Shown here piece by piece: positions 6,572-14,234 of a DNA stretch of 15,428 nt; the stretch's first letter is position 1; every line of letters begins with the position of its first letter. Under the pieces are notes generated by a model. That model was not told where the DNA came from, ran no database searches, and worked only from the letters and a program-made list of their open reading frames with translations. The stretch comes from an uncultured Verrucomicrobiota bacterium (GTDB taxonomy: Bacteria > Verrucomicrobiota > Verrucomicrobiae > Opitutales > Opitutaceae), in assembly GCA_946482165.1 (NCBI GenBank), contig CAMLQS010000097.1, positions 1-15,428 of the forward strand, read 5' to 3'. The position numbers and the translations under genes are program-made.

Positions 6572-8119
6572 TCAGTGCTTAAAGTGCCGGATGCCCGTGA
6601 ACACCATCGCCATGCCGCGCGCGTCGGCGGCGGCGACGACCTCGTCGTCACGCACCGAGCCGCCGGGCTGAATGGCGGCGGTGGCGCCGGCCTCGGCGGC
6701 GGCGATGAGGCCGTCCGCGAAGGGGAACAGCGCCTCGGAAACGACGACGGATCCCCTGAGATCGAGCTTGGCCTCTCCCGCCTTCCAGACCGCGATGCGC
6801 GAGCTGTCGACGCGCGCCATCTGGCCGGCGCCGACGCCGAGCGTCTGCTCGCCGCGGCAGTAGACGATGGCGTTCGATTTCACGTGCTTGCAGACGCGCC
6901 AGCCGAACATCATCGCCGCCCACTCCTCGGGCGTGGGCTGGCGCTTGGTCACCACCTTGAAGTCGGCGAGATTGCCGAGGAGCTTGTTGCGGTCCTGCAC
7001 CAGCAGGCCGCCGATCACCGAGCGAACGTCGAGGAGCGACTCCGCGCCGACGCCATCCTTGGCGATCATGAGGCGGAGGTTTTTCTTTTTGCCGAAGATC
7101 GCGAGCGCCTCGTCGCTGAAGCGAGGGGCGATGATCACCTCGGTGAAAATCTCGGCGATCGTCTTCGCGAGGCCGGCCTCGAGCGTGCGGTTGACAATGA
7201 TGATGCCGCCAAAGGGTGCCTGGCGGTCGGTGGCGAAGGCCTTTTCCCAGGCCTCCTCGAGCGTGTCGGCCGAGGCGACGCCGCAGGGATTGGTGTGCTT
7301 GAGAATGCAGACGGTGGGCTTCTCGAATTCGCCGATCAGGTAGGTGGCGGACGTGATATCGAGAATGTTGTTATACGAGAGCTCCTTGCCTTGGAGCTGC
7401 GAGAAATGGTCGTGGAAGGATCCGTAGAGCGCGGCTTTCTGGTGCGGGTTCTCGCCGTAGCGCAGACTCTGGGCTTTCTTGAGCGAGAGAGAGAACTGCT
7501 TCGGATAGCCGCTCAGCGCGTCGAGATCGGGCTCGTCGGCCTGGGTCTCGAGATAACGCGCGATCGCGGCGTCGTAGCTGGCGGTGCGTTGGAAAACCTT
7601 CAGCGCGAGCTTGCGACGCAGCGCGGGCAACTTCGCGGGCTCGGCGTAGGCGGCGAGGACGTTGTTGTAATCCTCGGGATCGCAGACCACGGCGACCGCG
7701 TCGTGGTTCTTCGCCGCGCTGCGCAGCATGGAGGGACCTCCGATGTCGATATTCTCGATGGCCTCCTCGAAATGAACGTCCTTCTTCGCGACCGTCTGCT
7801 CGAAGGGGTAAAGATTCACGACCACGAGATCGATGAGGCCGATGCCGTGCTCCTTGGCGGCGGAGAGATGGTCGGCTTTGTCGCGGCGGCAAAGCAGGCC
7901 GCCGTGGATCTTCGGGTGCAGGGTCTTCACGCGGCCCTCCATCATCTCGGGAAAGCCGGTGTGCTGGCTCACCTCGGTGACCGGCAGGCCTTTTTCGGCG
8001 AGGAGCTTCGCGGTGCCGCCCGTGGAGAGCAGCGTGAAGCCGTGCGTTTTGACCAGGGCGGTCGCGAATTCAACGAGACCGCGTTTGTCGCTCACCGAGA
8101 GCAGAGCCAGCTTTTGCAT
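6572..8119 (-). CDS. purH: Bifunctional AICAR transformylase / IMP cyclohydrolase PurH
   Basis: PurH carries out the last two steps of IMP synthesis: formyl transfer from 10-formyl-tetrahydrofolate to AICAR, then ring closure. The 515-residue product is of normal length. The N-terminal MGS-like cyclohydrolase domain (about 1-150) shows [24 protein letters not shown] and [16 protein letters not shown]. The transformylase domain follows, with [16 protein letters not shown] (218-233) and the catalytic Lys-His pair in KHTNPCG (274-280). It ends in [14 protein letters not shown] as family members do. The ATG at 8119 gives the standard [12 protein letters not shown] start; no Shine-Dalgarno precedes it. 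A hairpin lies 20-48 nt upstream. It stands alone, without other purine genes in the window. Confidence 0.97.
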   Translation of the reverse strand: MQKLALLSVSDKRGLVEFATALVKTHGFTLLSTGGTAKLLAEKGLPVTEVSQHTGFPEMMEGRVKTLHPKIHGGLLCRRDKADHLSAAKEHGIGLIDLVVVNLYPFEQTVAKKDVHFEEAIENIDIGGPSMLRSAAKNHDAVAVVCDPEDYNNVLAAYAEPAKLPALRRKLALKVFQRTASYDAAIARYLETQADEPDLDALSGYPKQFSLSLKKAQSLRYGENPHQKAALYGSFHDHFSQLQGKELSYNNILDITSATYLIGEFEKPTVCILKHTNPCGVASADTLEEAWEKAFATDRQAPFGGIIIVNRTLEAGLAKTIAEIFTEVIIAPRFSDEALAIFGKKKNLRLMIAKDGVGAESLLDVRSVIGGLLVQDRNKLLGNLADFKVVTKRQPTPEEWAAMMFGWRVCKHVKSNAIVYCRGEQTLGVGAGQMARVDSSRIAVWKAGEAKLDLRGSVVVSEALFPFADGLIAAAEAGATAAIQPGGSVRDDEVVAAADARGMAMVFTGIRHFKH

Positions 8120-8138
8120 AGATAAAACGCGAAGGTGT

Positions 8139-8167
8139 GCGGCTCGCCCATCTCTCGGGCAAGCCGC
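8139..8167 (-). other. Hairpin between the ion transporter gene and purH
   Basis: On the minus strand GCGGCTTGCCC and GGGCGAGCCGC form an 11-bp stem with one G-T wobble around a 7-nt loop (GAGAGAT). It lies 30 nt past the transporter stop codon and 20-48 nt before the purH ATG. No T-tract follows on the minus strand, so it is a weak terminator candidate; it could instead be part of the purH leader. Confidence 0.5.
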
Positions 8168-8197
8168 TTTTCCCGTCCTTTCGCGAGCGCCAATCCT

Positions 8198-9526
8198 TTA
8201 CAGAAATATCAACCCCGCGAGCAGGAGGATCGGCAGCAGGATGGGCAGCGAAAAGCGAAGGATGTAGCCGAAGAAACTAGGCGTTTTCACCCCCGCTCCG
8301 TCGGCGATGGCTTTTACCATGAAGTTCGGGCCGTTGCCGATGTAGGTCATCGCGCCGAAAAACACCGCGCCGAGGCTCACCGCGACGACCAGCTCCGACG
8401 CCGTCAGCAAAAGCGCGAGCGTGCTTTCCGCCTGGGGCGCGGTCTCCGCCGGAAACGCATCCGGCCGCCGCTCGCGAGCCGAGACCTGCGCCAATTCGAA
8501 GAACGTCGCGTAAGTCGGGGCGTTGTCGAGCACCGAGGAGAGCGATCCCGAGGCGACGTAGTATTGCATCGGCTTCTCGACTCCGAACTCACGCCCGTGC
8601 TCCGCGATATAGCCCAGCGCCGGCATCATGGTGAGAAAAATGCCCACGAAGAGGAACCCGACCTCCTTGATCGGCCCGAAGCTGAACGCGTTGGCGTCGT
8701 GGACCGGCTTCGGCGTCAGCTTGTAGCTCGCCGTCGCCGCCGCGATCATCACCGCCTCGCGCAGCAGTGGGATCGTGCCGGGAATAAACACCGCGCCGAC
8801 CACGACGGCGAGGAACAGGAGGTTCAACTTTCCGTCGACGCGGAAGGTGTCCGGCTCCTCGATCTCCGCCTGCACGATCGGCGCGGCCTTTTGGAAGCAA
8901 CGCTTGTCGATCACGAAGAACACCGCGAGCAGCGCGCCGATCACCGTGAGCCAAACGGGCACGACATGCCCTAACAGCCAGAAAAACGGCACGCCGCGCA
9001 GGTAGCCGAGAAAGAGCGGGGGATCGCCGATCGGCGTCAGCGAACCGCCGCAGTTCGAGACGATGAAAATAAAGAACACCACATGGTAGGCGCTGATCCG
9101 GATCTTGTTCATCCGAATCCACGGCCGGATGAGCACCATCGAGGCGCCGGTCGTCCCGATGAAATTCGCCGCCACCGCGCCGATGGCCAGGAACACCACG
9201 TTCTCGAACGGGGTGGCCTCGCCCTTCACCTTCAGGTGTATCCCGCCGGCAACTACGAAAAGGGAGCCGATCAGCGCGATGAAGGAGACATACTCCAGCG
9301 AGGTGTGCGCCACCACATGGCCGCCGTGCGGTATTTTCAGGAGAAACCAGGCCGCCACGGCCGCGCCCAGGCCGACCGACACATGCGGATAATACTTTTC
9401 CCAGAGGTGCTTTATCGCGTGCGGCGTCAGCGGCATGACCGCGATGAGCAGGAGCAGCAGCGCGAACGGAAGCATCAACCAGGCGGGGATCAACCCGGCC
9501 GCGGCAAGCGGAAGAAGAGTGGACAT
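8198..9526 (-). CDS. Putative sodium:proton antiporter / ion transporter (CitMHS_2- or NhaD-like, IT superfamily)
   Basis: This 442-residue polytopic inner-membrane protein probably exchanges Na+ and H+; citrate-type transport is the alternative suggested by the related family name. About 10-12 hydrophobic segments are visible, from PAWLMLPFALLLLLIAV near the N-terminus to ILLPILLLAGLIFL at the very end. Signature stretches are NFIGTTGASMVLIRPW (121-136), CGGSLTPIGDPPLF (159-172), SSVLDNAPTY (330-339) and YIGNGPNF (395-402), a two-half arrangement typical of the IT superfamily. A charged loop lies at about 345-370. The ATG at 9526 is chosen over an Arg-rich extension to 9565; a weak AGTAGG precedes it. 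It follows the other antiporter gene by 70 bp and shares its motifs, so the two are probably co-transcribed. The substrate is inferred only. Confidence 0.8.
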   Translation of the reverse strand: MSTLLPLAAAGLIPAWLMLPFALLLLLIAVMPLTPHAIKHLWEKYYPHVSVGLGAAVAAWFLLKIPHGGHVVAHTSLEYVSFIALIGSLFVVAGGIHLKVKGEATPFENVVFLAIGAVAANFIGTTGASMVLIRPWIRMNKIRISAYHVVFFIFIVSNCGGSLTPIGDPPLFLGYLRGVPFFWLLGHVVPVWLTVIGALLAVFFVIDKRCFQKAAPIVQAEIEEPDTFRVDGKLNLLFLAVVVGAVFIPGTIPLLREAVMIAAATASYKLTPKPVHDANAFSFGPIKEVGFLFVGIFLTMMPALGYIAEHGREFGVEKPMQYYVASGSLSSVLDNAPTYATFFELAQVSARERRPDAFPAETAPQAESTLALLLTASELVVAVSLGAVFFGAMTYIGNGPNFMVKAIADGAGVKTPSFFGYILRFSLPILLPILLLAGLIFL

Positions 9527-9596
9527 GCGAGACCTACTGCAGGCGACATGCCGAGCTCGCGGCAAGCATGCGCGCGCCTCATCGCAAGCGAAGCGC

Positions 9597-11063
9597 TTAC
9601 AAAAGCAGGAAACACGCGGCCATGATCAGGGTCGGCGGCAAGGCGCCGAGGAAAAGGCCGCCCGGCGAGAATCCGGCCGGGAAGAAACGCTGCAGAATCG
9701 AAAGGCCGGCCGGATTCGGCGCATTGGCGATCACGGTCAATCCGCCTCCCGTCACCGCGCCCGCCACCACCGCGTATTTCGCCGCGTCGGAGAAACCGGG
9801 CACGAGCGTGGCCAGATAGGTGATCGCCGCGTTGTCGTTAAACGCGGTTAGAATGGTCGCGCCCCAGAAAAGCGGGGTCGAACCGAGGCTCTTCAACACC
9901 GGCTCGATCCACCACCCTTGCAGGCCGCCATGAATGACAAGCCCCGCGAGGAAAAATCCGACGAGAATGGGTCCTTTCAGATCCAGCCGTGTCTGGTGGT
10001 GCGCCGTAGCCTGCATGAACGCCACGAAGAACAAGAACGCGCCGACAAAGAGCACCGGGTAATGCGCCGCCCAAACCGTGAAGGCCAGAAACACGAGATG
10101 CACCGTCGTCACCCAGGCCGGCACCGCGGGACGCCTCGCCTCCGCGTCCGCCCCTCGATCCGTCGCCGGCTTGGCGCGCAAGGAAAGGAGCTCTTTGCGG
10201 AACACCCAGCCATAGAGCGCCGTCGTGAGCAAAACGCCGACGAACGCTTTCCAGCCAAAGTTGCCCACCATGTGCCCGAAGCCCCAGCCCCACGGCCCCG
10301 CCACCATGAGCACCGGCGGCGCCGCGAAATGCGTGAGGGTGCCGCCGACCGAGATGTTGACGAAGAGCAGGCCGAGCGTCGCATAACGCAGCCGCGGGCT
10401 CGGATCGCACGCATAAAACTGCCGCGCCAGGAGCAGCGCGCCGACCGTCATCGCCGCCGGTTCCGTGATAAACGATCCGAGCACCGGCGCCAGCACGAGC
10501 AGCGCGGCCCACCACGCGAAGGGAGTGCCCTTCCCGAGCGCCGCCACCCGTCGCAGCAACGCCTCCGCCAAGCCGATCACCGGCCGCGTCGCCGCCATCG
10601 CCATCACCGCGACCACGAACATCGGCTCGGTGTAGTTCACGTGCGACAAATACGAAATCGTCCCGTCCATCCCCAAACGAATCGCCAGCGCGCCCGCGAG
10701 AACCAGCGCCCACAGCCCGAAAACCACCTCGATCTCGCCGAGAAAATGCAACACCTGCCCGCCAAAGCTCACCTCATCCGGAACGCCGTCGTCATCCGAA
10801 TCGGACGCCTCGACCGCCCGCGCGCCGAGACGCGCCGCATGGCGCTCCTCCACCACATGCGCGTAGTGCCGGATTTTCCCGGCCAGGAAGGTATGCACGA
10901 TCGCCAGCAGAAAAATCACGGTCGCGACCAGATTGAACGGCTCCGCATCCACGCGCGCCGCCAGCGCGGCCCAAAGCCCGCCCTCCGTGGTGGGGTAGGT
11001 GGCCAGGTCGCGGGGAAAATCGACTGCGGGAAGCGCGGCGGCGAGAGCGGGAACGGAGATCAT
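9597..11063 (-). CDS. Putative Na+/H+ antiporter (PF07399-like)
   Basis: This 488-residue membrane protein resembles the family annotated as putative Na+/H+ antiporters. Roughly 11-12 hydrophobic segments are visible, with VVEERHAARLG and LGEIEVVFGLWAL near the N-terminus, GSFITEPAAMTVGALLL (196-212), SVGGTLTHFAAPPVL (238-252), FNDNAAITYLATL (408-420) and IANAPNPAG (445-453). Between the first two membrane segments lies an acidic loop, DSDDDGVPDE at 88-97, which matches a thrombospondin type 3 calcium-binding repeat. A charged loop also lies at about 288-313. The ATG at 11063 overlaps the stop codon of the phosphoserine phosphatase gene (ATGA), implying translational coupling. The downstream transporter gene shares several motifs. 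Ion specificity and direction are not shown by the sequence. Confidence 0.82.
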   Translation of the reverse strand: MISVPALAAALPAVDFPRDLATYPTTEGGLWAALAARVDAEPFNLVATVIFLLAIVHTFLAGKIRHYAHVVEERHAARLGARAVEASDSDDDGVPDEVSFGGQVLHFLGEIEVVFGLWALVLAGALAIRLGMDGTISYLSHVNYTEPMFVVAVMAMAATRPVIGLAEALLRRVAALGKGTPFAWWAALLVLAPVLGSFITEPAAMTVGALLLARQFYACDPSPRLRYATLGLLFVNISVGGTLTHFAAPPVLMVAGPWGWGFGHMVGNFGWKAFVGVLLTTALYGWVFRKELLSLRAKPATDRGADAEARRPAVPAWVTTVHLVFLAFTVWAAHYPVLFVGAFLFFVAFMQATAHHQTRLDLKGPILVGFFLAGLVIHGGLQGWWIEPVLKSLGSTPLFWGATILTAFNDNAAITYLATLVPGFSDAAKYAVVAGAVTGGGLTVIANAPNPAGLSILQRFFPAGFSPGGLFLGALPPTLIMAACFLLL

Positions 11064-11713
11064 TTCACCAGATCGAGAAGCTCATGCAGCGAAAAGACAA
11101 ACGCGCCCGCCTCGTTTTTCACTCGCGGACGCGCCGCGTAACGCCCGAAGCCGACGAAAAGATCCACTTCCGGCTTGGTCTCGAGATCGCTCACGCCGTC
11201 GCCGACCATCACCACGCGGGCGGGCTTCAGCTCGGCCTTGAGCGCGCGGATCACCTCGGGTTTTCCGCCGGAACGCGTCGTTGGATACGTTTCGTCGAAG
11301 CCCGTGTAGTTGCCCGTCGCGTCGAAAAACAGATCCACCGCCTCCACGCGCTCGACCTTCAAAAACTCGGCGAGCGGACGGATGGCGTTGCGGAAGCCTC
11401 CGCTGAGGATGATCGGCGTCCAGCCCGCCGCGCGCAGCTTCTCCAAGGTCGCGGCCGCCGTCGGCTCGACGGTGTCGATGTATTTTTGCCCCACGACGCT
11501 CACATGCTGCGCATTTGGACGGATGATCCGCAGGCGCTCTCCGAAAACGGCCTCGACGGGGATCTTCCCGTTCATCGCGTCGTTCGTCATCGCCTCGATT
11601 TTGGCGAACATCTCCGGCCCGCCCGCTCGGCCGAGCTCGTCGATCCCCTCGATGGCGGAGAGCGTGCTGTCGCAGTCGAAAACGATGAGCTTGGTCGGCG
11701 TGGACGTGGCCAT
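11060..11713 (-). CDS. serB: Phosphoserine phosphatase-like HAD hydrolase
   Basis: SerB removes phosphate from O-phosphoserine in the last step of serine synthesis, in the cytoplasm. The 217-residue product has all HAD motifs: motif I FDCDSTLS (nucleophile D13, acid/base D15), the substrate-binding EGIDELGRAGG cap start, motif II ILSGGF, the motif III lysine in SGGKPEVI, and motif IV MVGDGVSDLE. It lacks an N-terminal ACT domain, so it is the short type, like human PSPH. The ATG at 11713 is chosen because the frame upstream to 11857 reads through a dispersed repeat. It overlaps the start of the Na+/H+ antiporter gene by 4 nt. Serine phosphatase is the best call, but related HAD phosphatases with other substrates cannot be excluded. 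Confidence 0.88.
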   Translation of the reverse strand: MATSTPTKLIVFDCDSTLSAIEGIDELGRAGGPEMFAKIEAMTNDAMNGKIPVEAVFGERLRIIRPNAQHVSVVGQKYIDTVEPTAAATLEKLRAAGWTPIILSGGFRNAIRPLAEFLKVERVEAVDLFFDATGNYTGFDETYPTTRSGGKPEVIRALKAELKPARVVMVGDGVSDLETKPEVDLFVGFGRYAARPRVKNEAGAFVFSLHELLDLVK

Positions 11714-11761
11714 AAAGGGCGCGAACGTCTCCGCCCCGCCGCCCCCCACGCAAGCCTTTGA

Positions 11762-11860
11762 AGAGGCTCGGGCATCTTGCCCGTGGGTTTGGGCCCTGTC
11801 TCCTCCCCCGACGCGGCCGGGGGCGCATCCTTCACGGGCGAGACTCCCATGCCACATCCT
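11762..11860. repeat. Pair of diverged REP-like palindromic units
   Basis: The 118 bp between the phosphatase and glycosylase genes contains two units related to the repeat at 6504-6565. The first (about 11762-11793) has the hairpin CGGGCA, TCT, TGCCCG followed by TGGGTTTGG, the same sequence that follows the hairpin at 6504. The second (about 11831-11860) reads CACGGGCGAGACTCCCATGC, a degenerate stem. The second unit overlaps the 3' end of the glycosylase gene and provides its stop codon. The spacer between them carries a further GC-rich stem (CCCCCG with CGGGGG). Confidence 0.6.
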
Positions 11861-12458
11861 TCACTCGCGCGCCGCCGGGCGGCGCCCAGCGCTTCATCCA
11901 GCGAAAGCGCCACGGCTTCGCCGCCCACTCCAGCCCTGCGTAGTCCACACCGATCCGCGGCCCGGCCAACACCTCATGAGGCAAGACCGGCGCGTCATCG
12001 TCATCATCCGCGTCTCCGCCCAAGCCACCGCGCTCGATCCATAGTCCGCCCGCCGCGACCGCCGCATCCTCCGCCGAGGCGCCGTTGAGTGTCCGCCCGA
12101 TGCCAAAGATTTTCGTTACGCGTCCCGGCCCCGTCACCCCTTCGACGCCGCGGATCAGCACCGCCGCCGGCCAGTCTTCCGGCCCCGTCACCAGATTGAG
12201 CATCTCGTGAATACCGTAGCACAGATAGACATACCAGCGCCCCGCCGGCCCATACATCACCTCGGTGCGAGCCGTGCGCCCCTTGCTCGCGTGGCAGGCG
12301 CGGTCCTCGGGCCCGTTGTAGGCCTCGGTCTCGGTGATGCGCGCACGGCGCAGCGTTCCGTCATCCAGCCGACGCACCAGCCAATGCCCGAGCAATTCTC
12401 GCGCGAGTTTTACCGTGTCCCGACTGGCCCACGCTTTCGCTTCCACCACGGTCTTCAT
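11832..12458 (-). CDS. 3-methyladenine DNA glycosylase (AAG/MPG family)
   Basis: This enzyme removes alkylated purines and hypoxanthine from DNA as the first step of base-excision repair. The 208-residue product has the active-site block ITETEAYNGPEDRACHASKG (41-60) with the catalytic Glu, then MYGPAGRWYVYLCYGIHEML and AAVLIRGVEG, and GPGRVTKIFGI, all typical of the family. An acidic insertion (GGDADDDDDAP, about 147-157) is unusual. The last nine or so residues (KDVAWESRP) and the TGA stop are encoded by a dispersed palindromic repeat, so the natural C-terminus may have been replaced. The start is ATG 12458; GGAG lies 11 nt upstream, and GTG 12464 is an alternative. The frame to 12887 is a shadow of the divergent MFS gene. 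Confidence 0.92.
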   Translation of the reverse strand: MKTVVEAKAWASRDTVKLARELLGHWLVRRLDDGTLRRARITETEAYNGPEDRACHASKGRTARTEVMYGPAGRWYVYLCYGIHEMLNLVTGPEDWPAAVLIRGVEGVTGPGRVTKIFGIGRTLNGASAEDAAVAAGGLWIERGGLGGDADDDDDAPVLPHEVLAGPRIGVDYAGLEWAAKPWRFRWMKRWAPPGGARVKDVAWESRP

Positions 12459-12485
12459 TCTCACAACATCTCCGTTTCCCTCGCC

Positions 12486-13955
12486 TTGAACGCAACCACG
12501 ACCACGTCGCCCGGCCCGCATGGAGCCGCGCCCGCTTTCAGTCCCGAAATCGAGCGCCGCGCCGACCATGCGCTGAAAAAGCATGCCATCGCGCGCAGCT
12601 TCCGGCTCTGCACCGGCGAAGGGCTCGCCGCCATGCCCATCGTGGTCATGGCGCAGCCGGTCAACGTCGTCCTCGCGGCGCTGTTCACCAAGGTCTTTCA
12701 CCTGCCCACGCACACGATCGGGCTCATCACCGCCCTGCCCTTCGTCTGCAATTTCCTCCAGGTCTTCGTCACTCCCCTGCTCGCGCGCTGGTTTCCCGCG
12801 AAGCAAATCAGCATCACCTGCGGCTCGATCCACCTGCTTTGCTCGGTCGTCCTGTGCGCGATGCTCGGCTTCGGCCTGCTGCCCCACGACCGGCCGGAGC
12901 AGGTCGGCCTTCTGATCGGCGCATGGTTCTTCGTCTCCAGTTTTTTCTTTTCACTCACCGGCGTCACCTGGAACGCCTGGGTGCAGGAGTGGGTGCCGCC
13001 CCGGCTGCGCGGAAAATATTTCGGACACCGCAACCGCCTCCTCCAATTCTCGACCCTCGCCTTTCTCCTGCTTGCCGGCTGGGTGCTCGCCAGCCGTGAC
13101 TACTCCGTGTTGGCCTTCCAGCTCGTGATCGCGCTCGCGGCCGTCATGCGCCTGCTCTCGATCATCTGGCAGCGCGAAATGCCCACCGAACGCGGGTCGA
13201 GCCCCGTCGCTCGGGCCGCGACCTTGTCCGCGCAGCTCGTCACTTTGAAGCAGGCCAAACCCTTCCTGCGCTTCATCGCCTTCGGCGCCGCCTGGTCCTT
13301 CGCCGCCAACATCTTCGGCCCGTTCTACCATGTGTTCATGTTCGAGGAGCTGCACTTGTCCGCGTTTCAGGTGGGCGTGCTCTCCGTCTGTGGCGCGACC
13401 GGCGCCGCGCTTTCCATGCCCGCCTGGGGCGCCCTGCTTGATCGCTACGGCAACAAGGGCGTGATGGTCGTCTCCCTCATTCTCTGGCAGGCGCAAAACT
13501 TCGCCTGGTCCTTCCTCACGCCAGACACCTCCGTCTGGCTCTACGCGATGTGGTTCTGGGGCGGCCTGACCAACGCCGGCTTTTTCCTCGGGCAGTTTAC
13601 GCTGCTGCTAAAACTGCTCCCCGTGCCGGCCCGCAACCTCGCCCTCGGGGTCAACCTCGCCGTCACGTCGCTCTTTGCCGCCATCGCCCCCGCCCTCGGC
13701 GGACTCATCCTCGAGTTTTTCCTCGCGCGGCACGACGCCCTGTCGGTCTACCACGCCGCCTTTCTCGCCCAGCCGCTGCTCGCCATCGTCGCCGGCTGGC
13801 TGCTCCTCCGCATCCGCGAACCCGCCGCCACCCCGCTCACCCACGTCGTCGGCGCCATGAGCAACGTCCGCACCCTCGCCAGCCTCTCCGGCGTCTCCTT
13901 CCTCTCCCAATACCTCTTCTACCGCCGCGCCAAGCCCCCGGCGGACACGCGCTGA
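12486..13955 (+). CDS. Major facilitator superfamily transporter
   Basis: This polytopic inner-membrane protein should move a small solute by ion-coupled transport or uniport; its substrate cannot be told. About twelve hydrophobic segments are visible, beginning with MPIVVMAQPVNVVLAALF and ending with PLLAIVAGWLLLRI. The MFS loop 2-3-type motif is represented by WVPPRLRGKYFGHRN in the first half and ALLDRYGNKGVMVV in the second. A cytoplasmic charged tail follows the last segment. The start is uncertain: I use TTG 12486, giving 489 residues, because the stretch before the first ATG (12633) contains a helix, KKHAIARSFRLCTGEGL, which looks like part of the domain. Neither start has a strong ribosome binding site. 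The divergent glycosylase gene begins only 27 bp away. Confidence 0.88.
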   Translation: MNATTTTSPGPHGAAPAFSPEIERRADHALKKHAIARSFRLCTGEGLAAMPIVVMAQPVNVVLAALFTKVFHLPTHTIGLITALPFVCNFLQVFVTPLLARWFPAKQISITCGSIHLLCSVVLCAMLGFGLLPHDRPEQVGLLIGAWFFVSSFFFSLTGVTWNAWVQEWVPPRLRGKYFGHRNRLLQFSTLAFLLLAGWVLASRDYSVLAFQLVIALAAVMRLLSIIWQREMPTERGSSPVARAATLSAQLVTLKQAKPFLRFIAFGAAWSFAANIFGPFYHVFMFEELHLSAFQVGVLSVCGATGAALSMPAWGALLDRYGNKGVMVVSLILWQAQNFAWSFLTPDTSVWLYAMWFWGGLTNAGFFLGQFTLLLKLLPVPARNLALGVNLAVTSLFAAIAPALGGLILEFFLARHDALSVYHAAFLAQPLLAIVAGWLLLRIREPAATPLTHVVGAMSNVRTLASLSGVSFLSQYLFYRRAKPPADTR

Positions 13956-13965
13956 CCGATATTTG

Positions 13966-14105
13966 CCACAGAGAGCACAGAGCTCCGACACAGCGAACAC
14001 AGAGTCGATCGAGTCGAGTTACAGAGGCCGACGTTTCTATCTGCCACTTTCCGGCTCTTCCAACCTCTTCTGATCTCCGTGCCCTCCGTGTCCTCCGTGG
14101 TTCAA
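13966..14105. repeat. CACAGAG / CTCCGTG dispersed inverted-repeat element
   Basis: The spacer after the MFS gene starts with CCACAGAGAGCACAGAG, followed by further ACACAG and CACAGAG units up to 14004, and ends with three CTCCGTG units at a 9-nt period (14075, 14084, 14093) closing in GTGGTTCA. The right arm read in reverse is CCACGGAGGACACGGAG, so the two ends are imperfect inverted copies around about 70 nt of unrelated sequence. I recognise this type as a common intergenic repeat of Verrucomicrobiota, Planctomycetes and similar genomes; that is from memory. The remaining spacer to 14234 holds an A/T-rich stretch (14110-14134) and a GC-rich leader, with no promoter I can defend. Confidence 0.7.
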
Positions 14106-14234
14106 CTCTGAGAAAATATCTTCGGCTTTTTTCCAAGAACCCCGCCGCCCGTGTGTCATAGTCGGTGAACACCCGATTCATGCCCGCTCCCCGCCCAGTT
14201 CCCGCCGGCCCGCCGCCGACTCGCCCCCCGGCCC

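Noticed and set aside
6422..8125. Long open frame on the plus strand (567 codons) opposite purH
   Set aside because: It is wholly antisense to a clear purH, has low-complexity Gly/Val/Arg/Glu-rich composition and no recognisable domain; in GC-rich DNA the antisense frame of a real gene is often open.
8139..8175. Hairpin followed by TTTT on the plus strand as a plus-strand terminator
   Set aside because: No plus-strand gene lies upstream of it, so it is listed only as a hairpin.
9918..11141. Arg/His-rich plus-strand frame opposite the antiporter gene
   Set aside because: Antisense shadow of a clear membrane protein gene; composition is what the complement of hydrophobic codons gives.
12459..12887. 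N-terminal extension of the glycosylase frame
   Set aside because: Antisense to the MFS gene and without similarity to the glycosylase family.
14136..14165. Possible ECF promoter (GAAC with a downstream GTC) ahead of the sigma gene
   Set aside because: The match is partial and the spacing does not fit a firm consensus.
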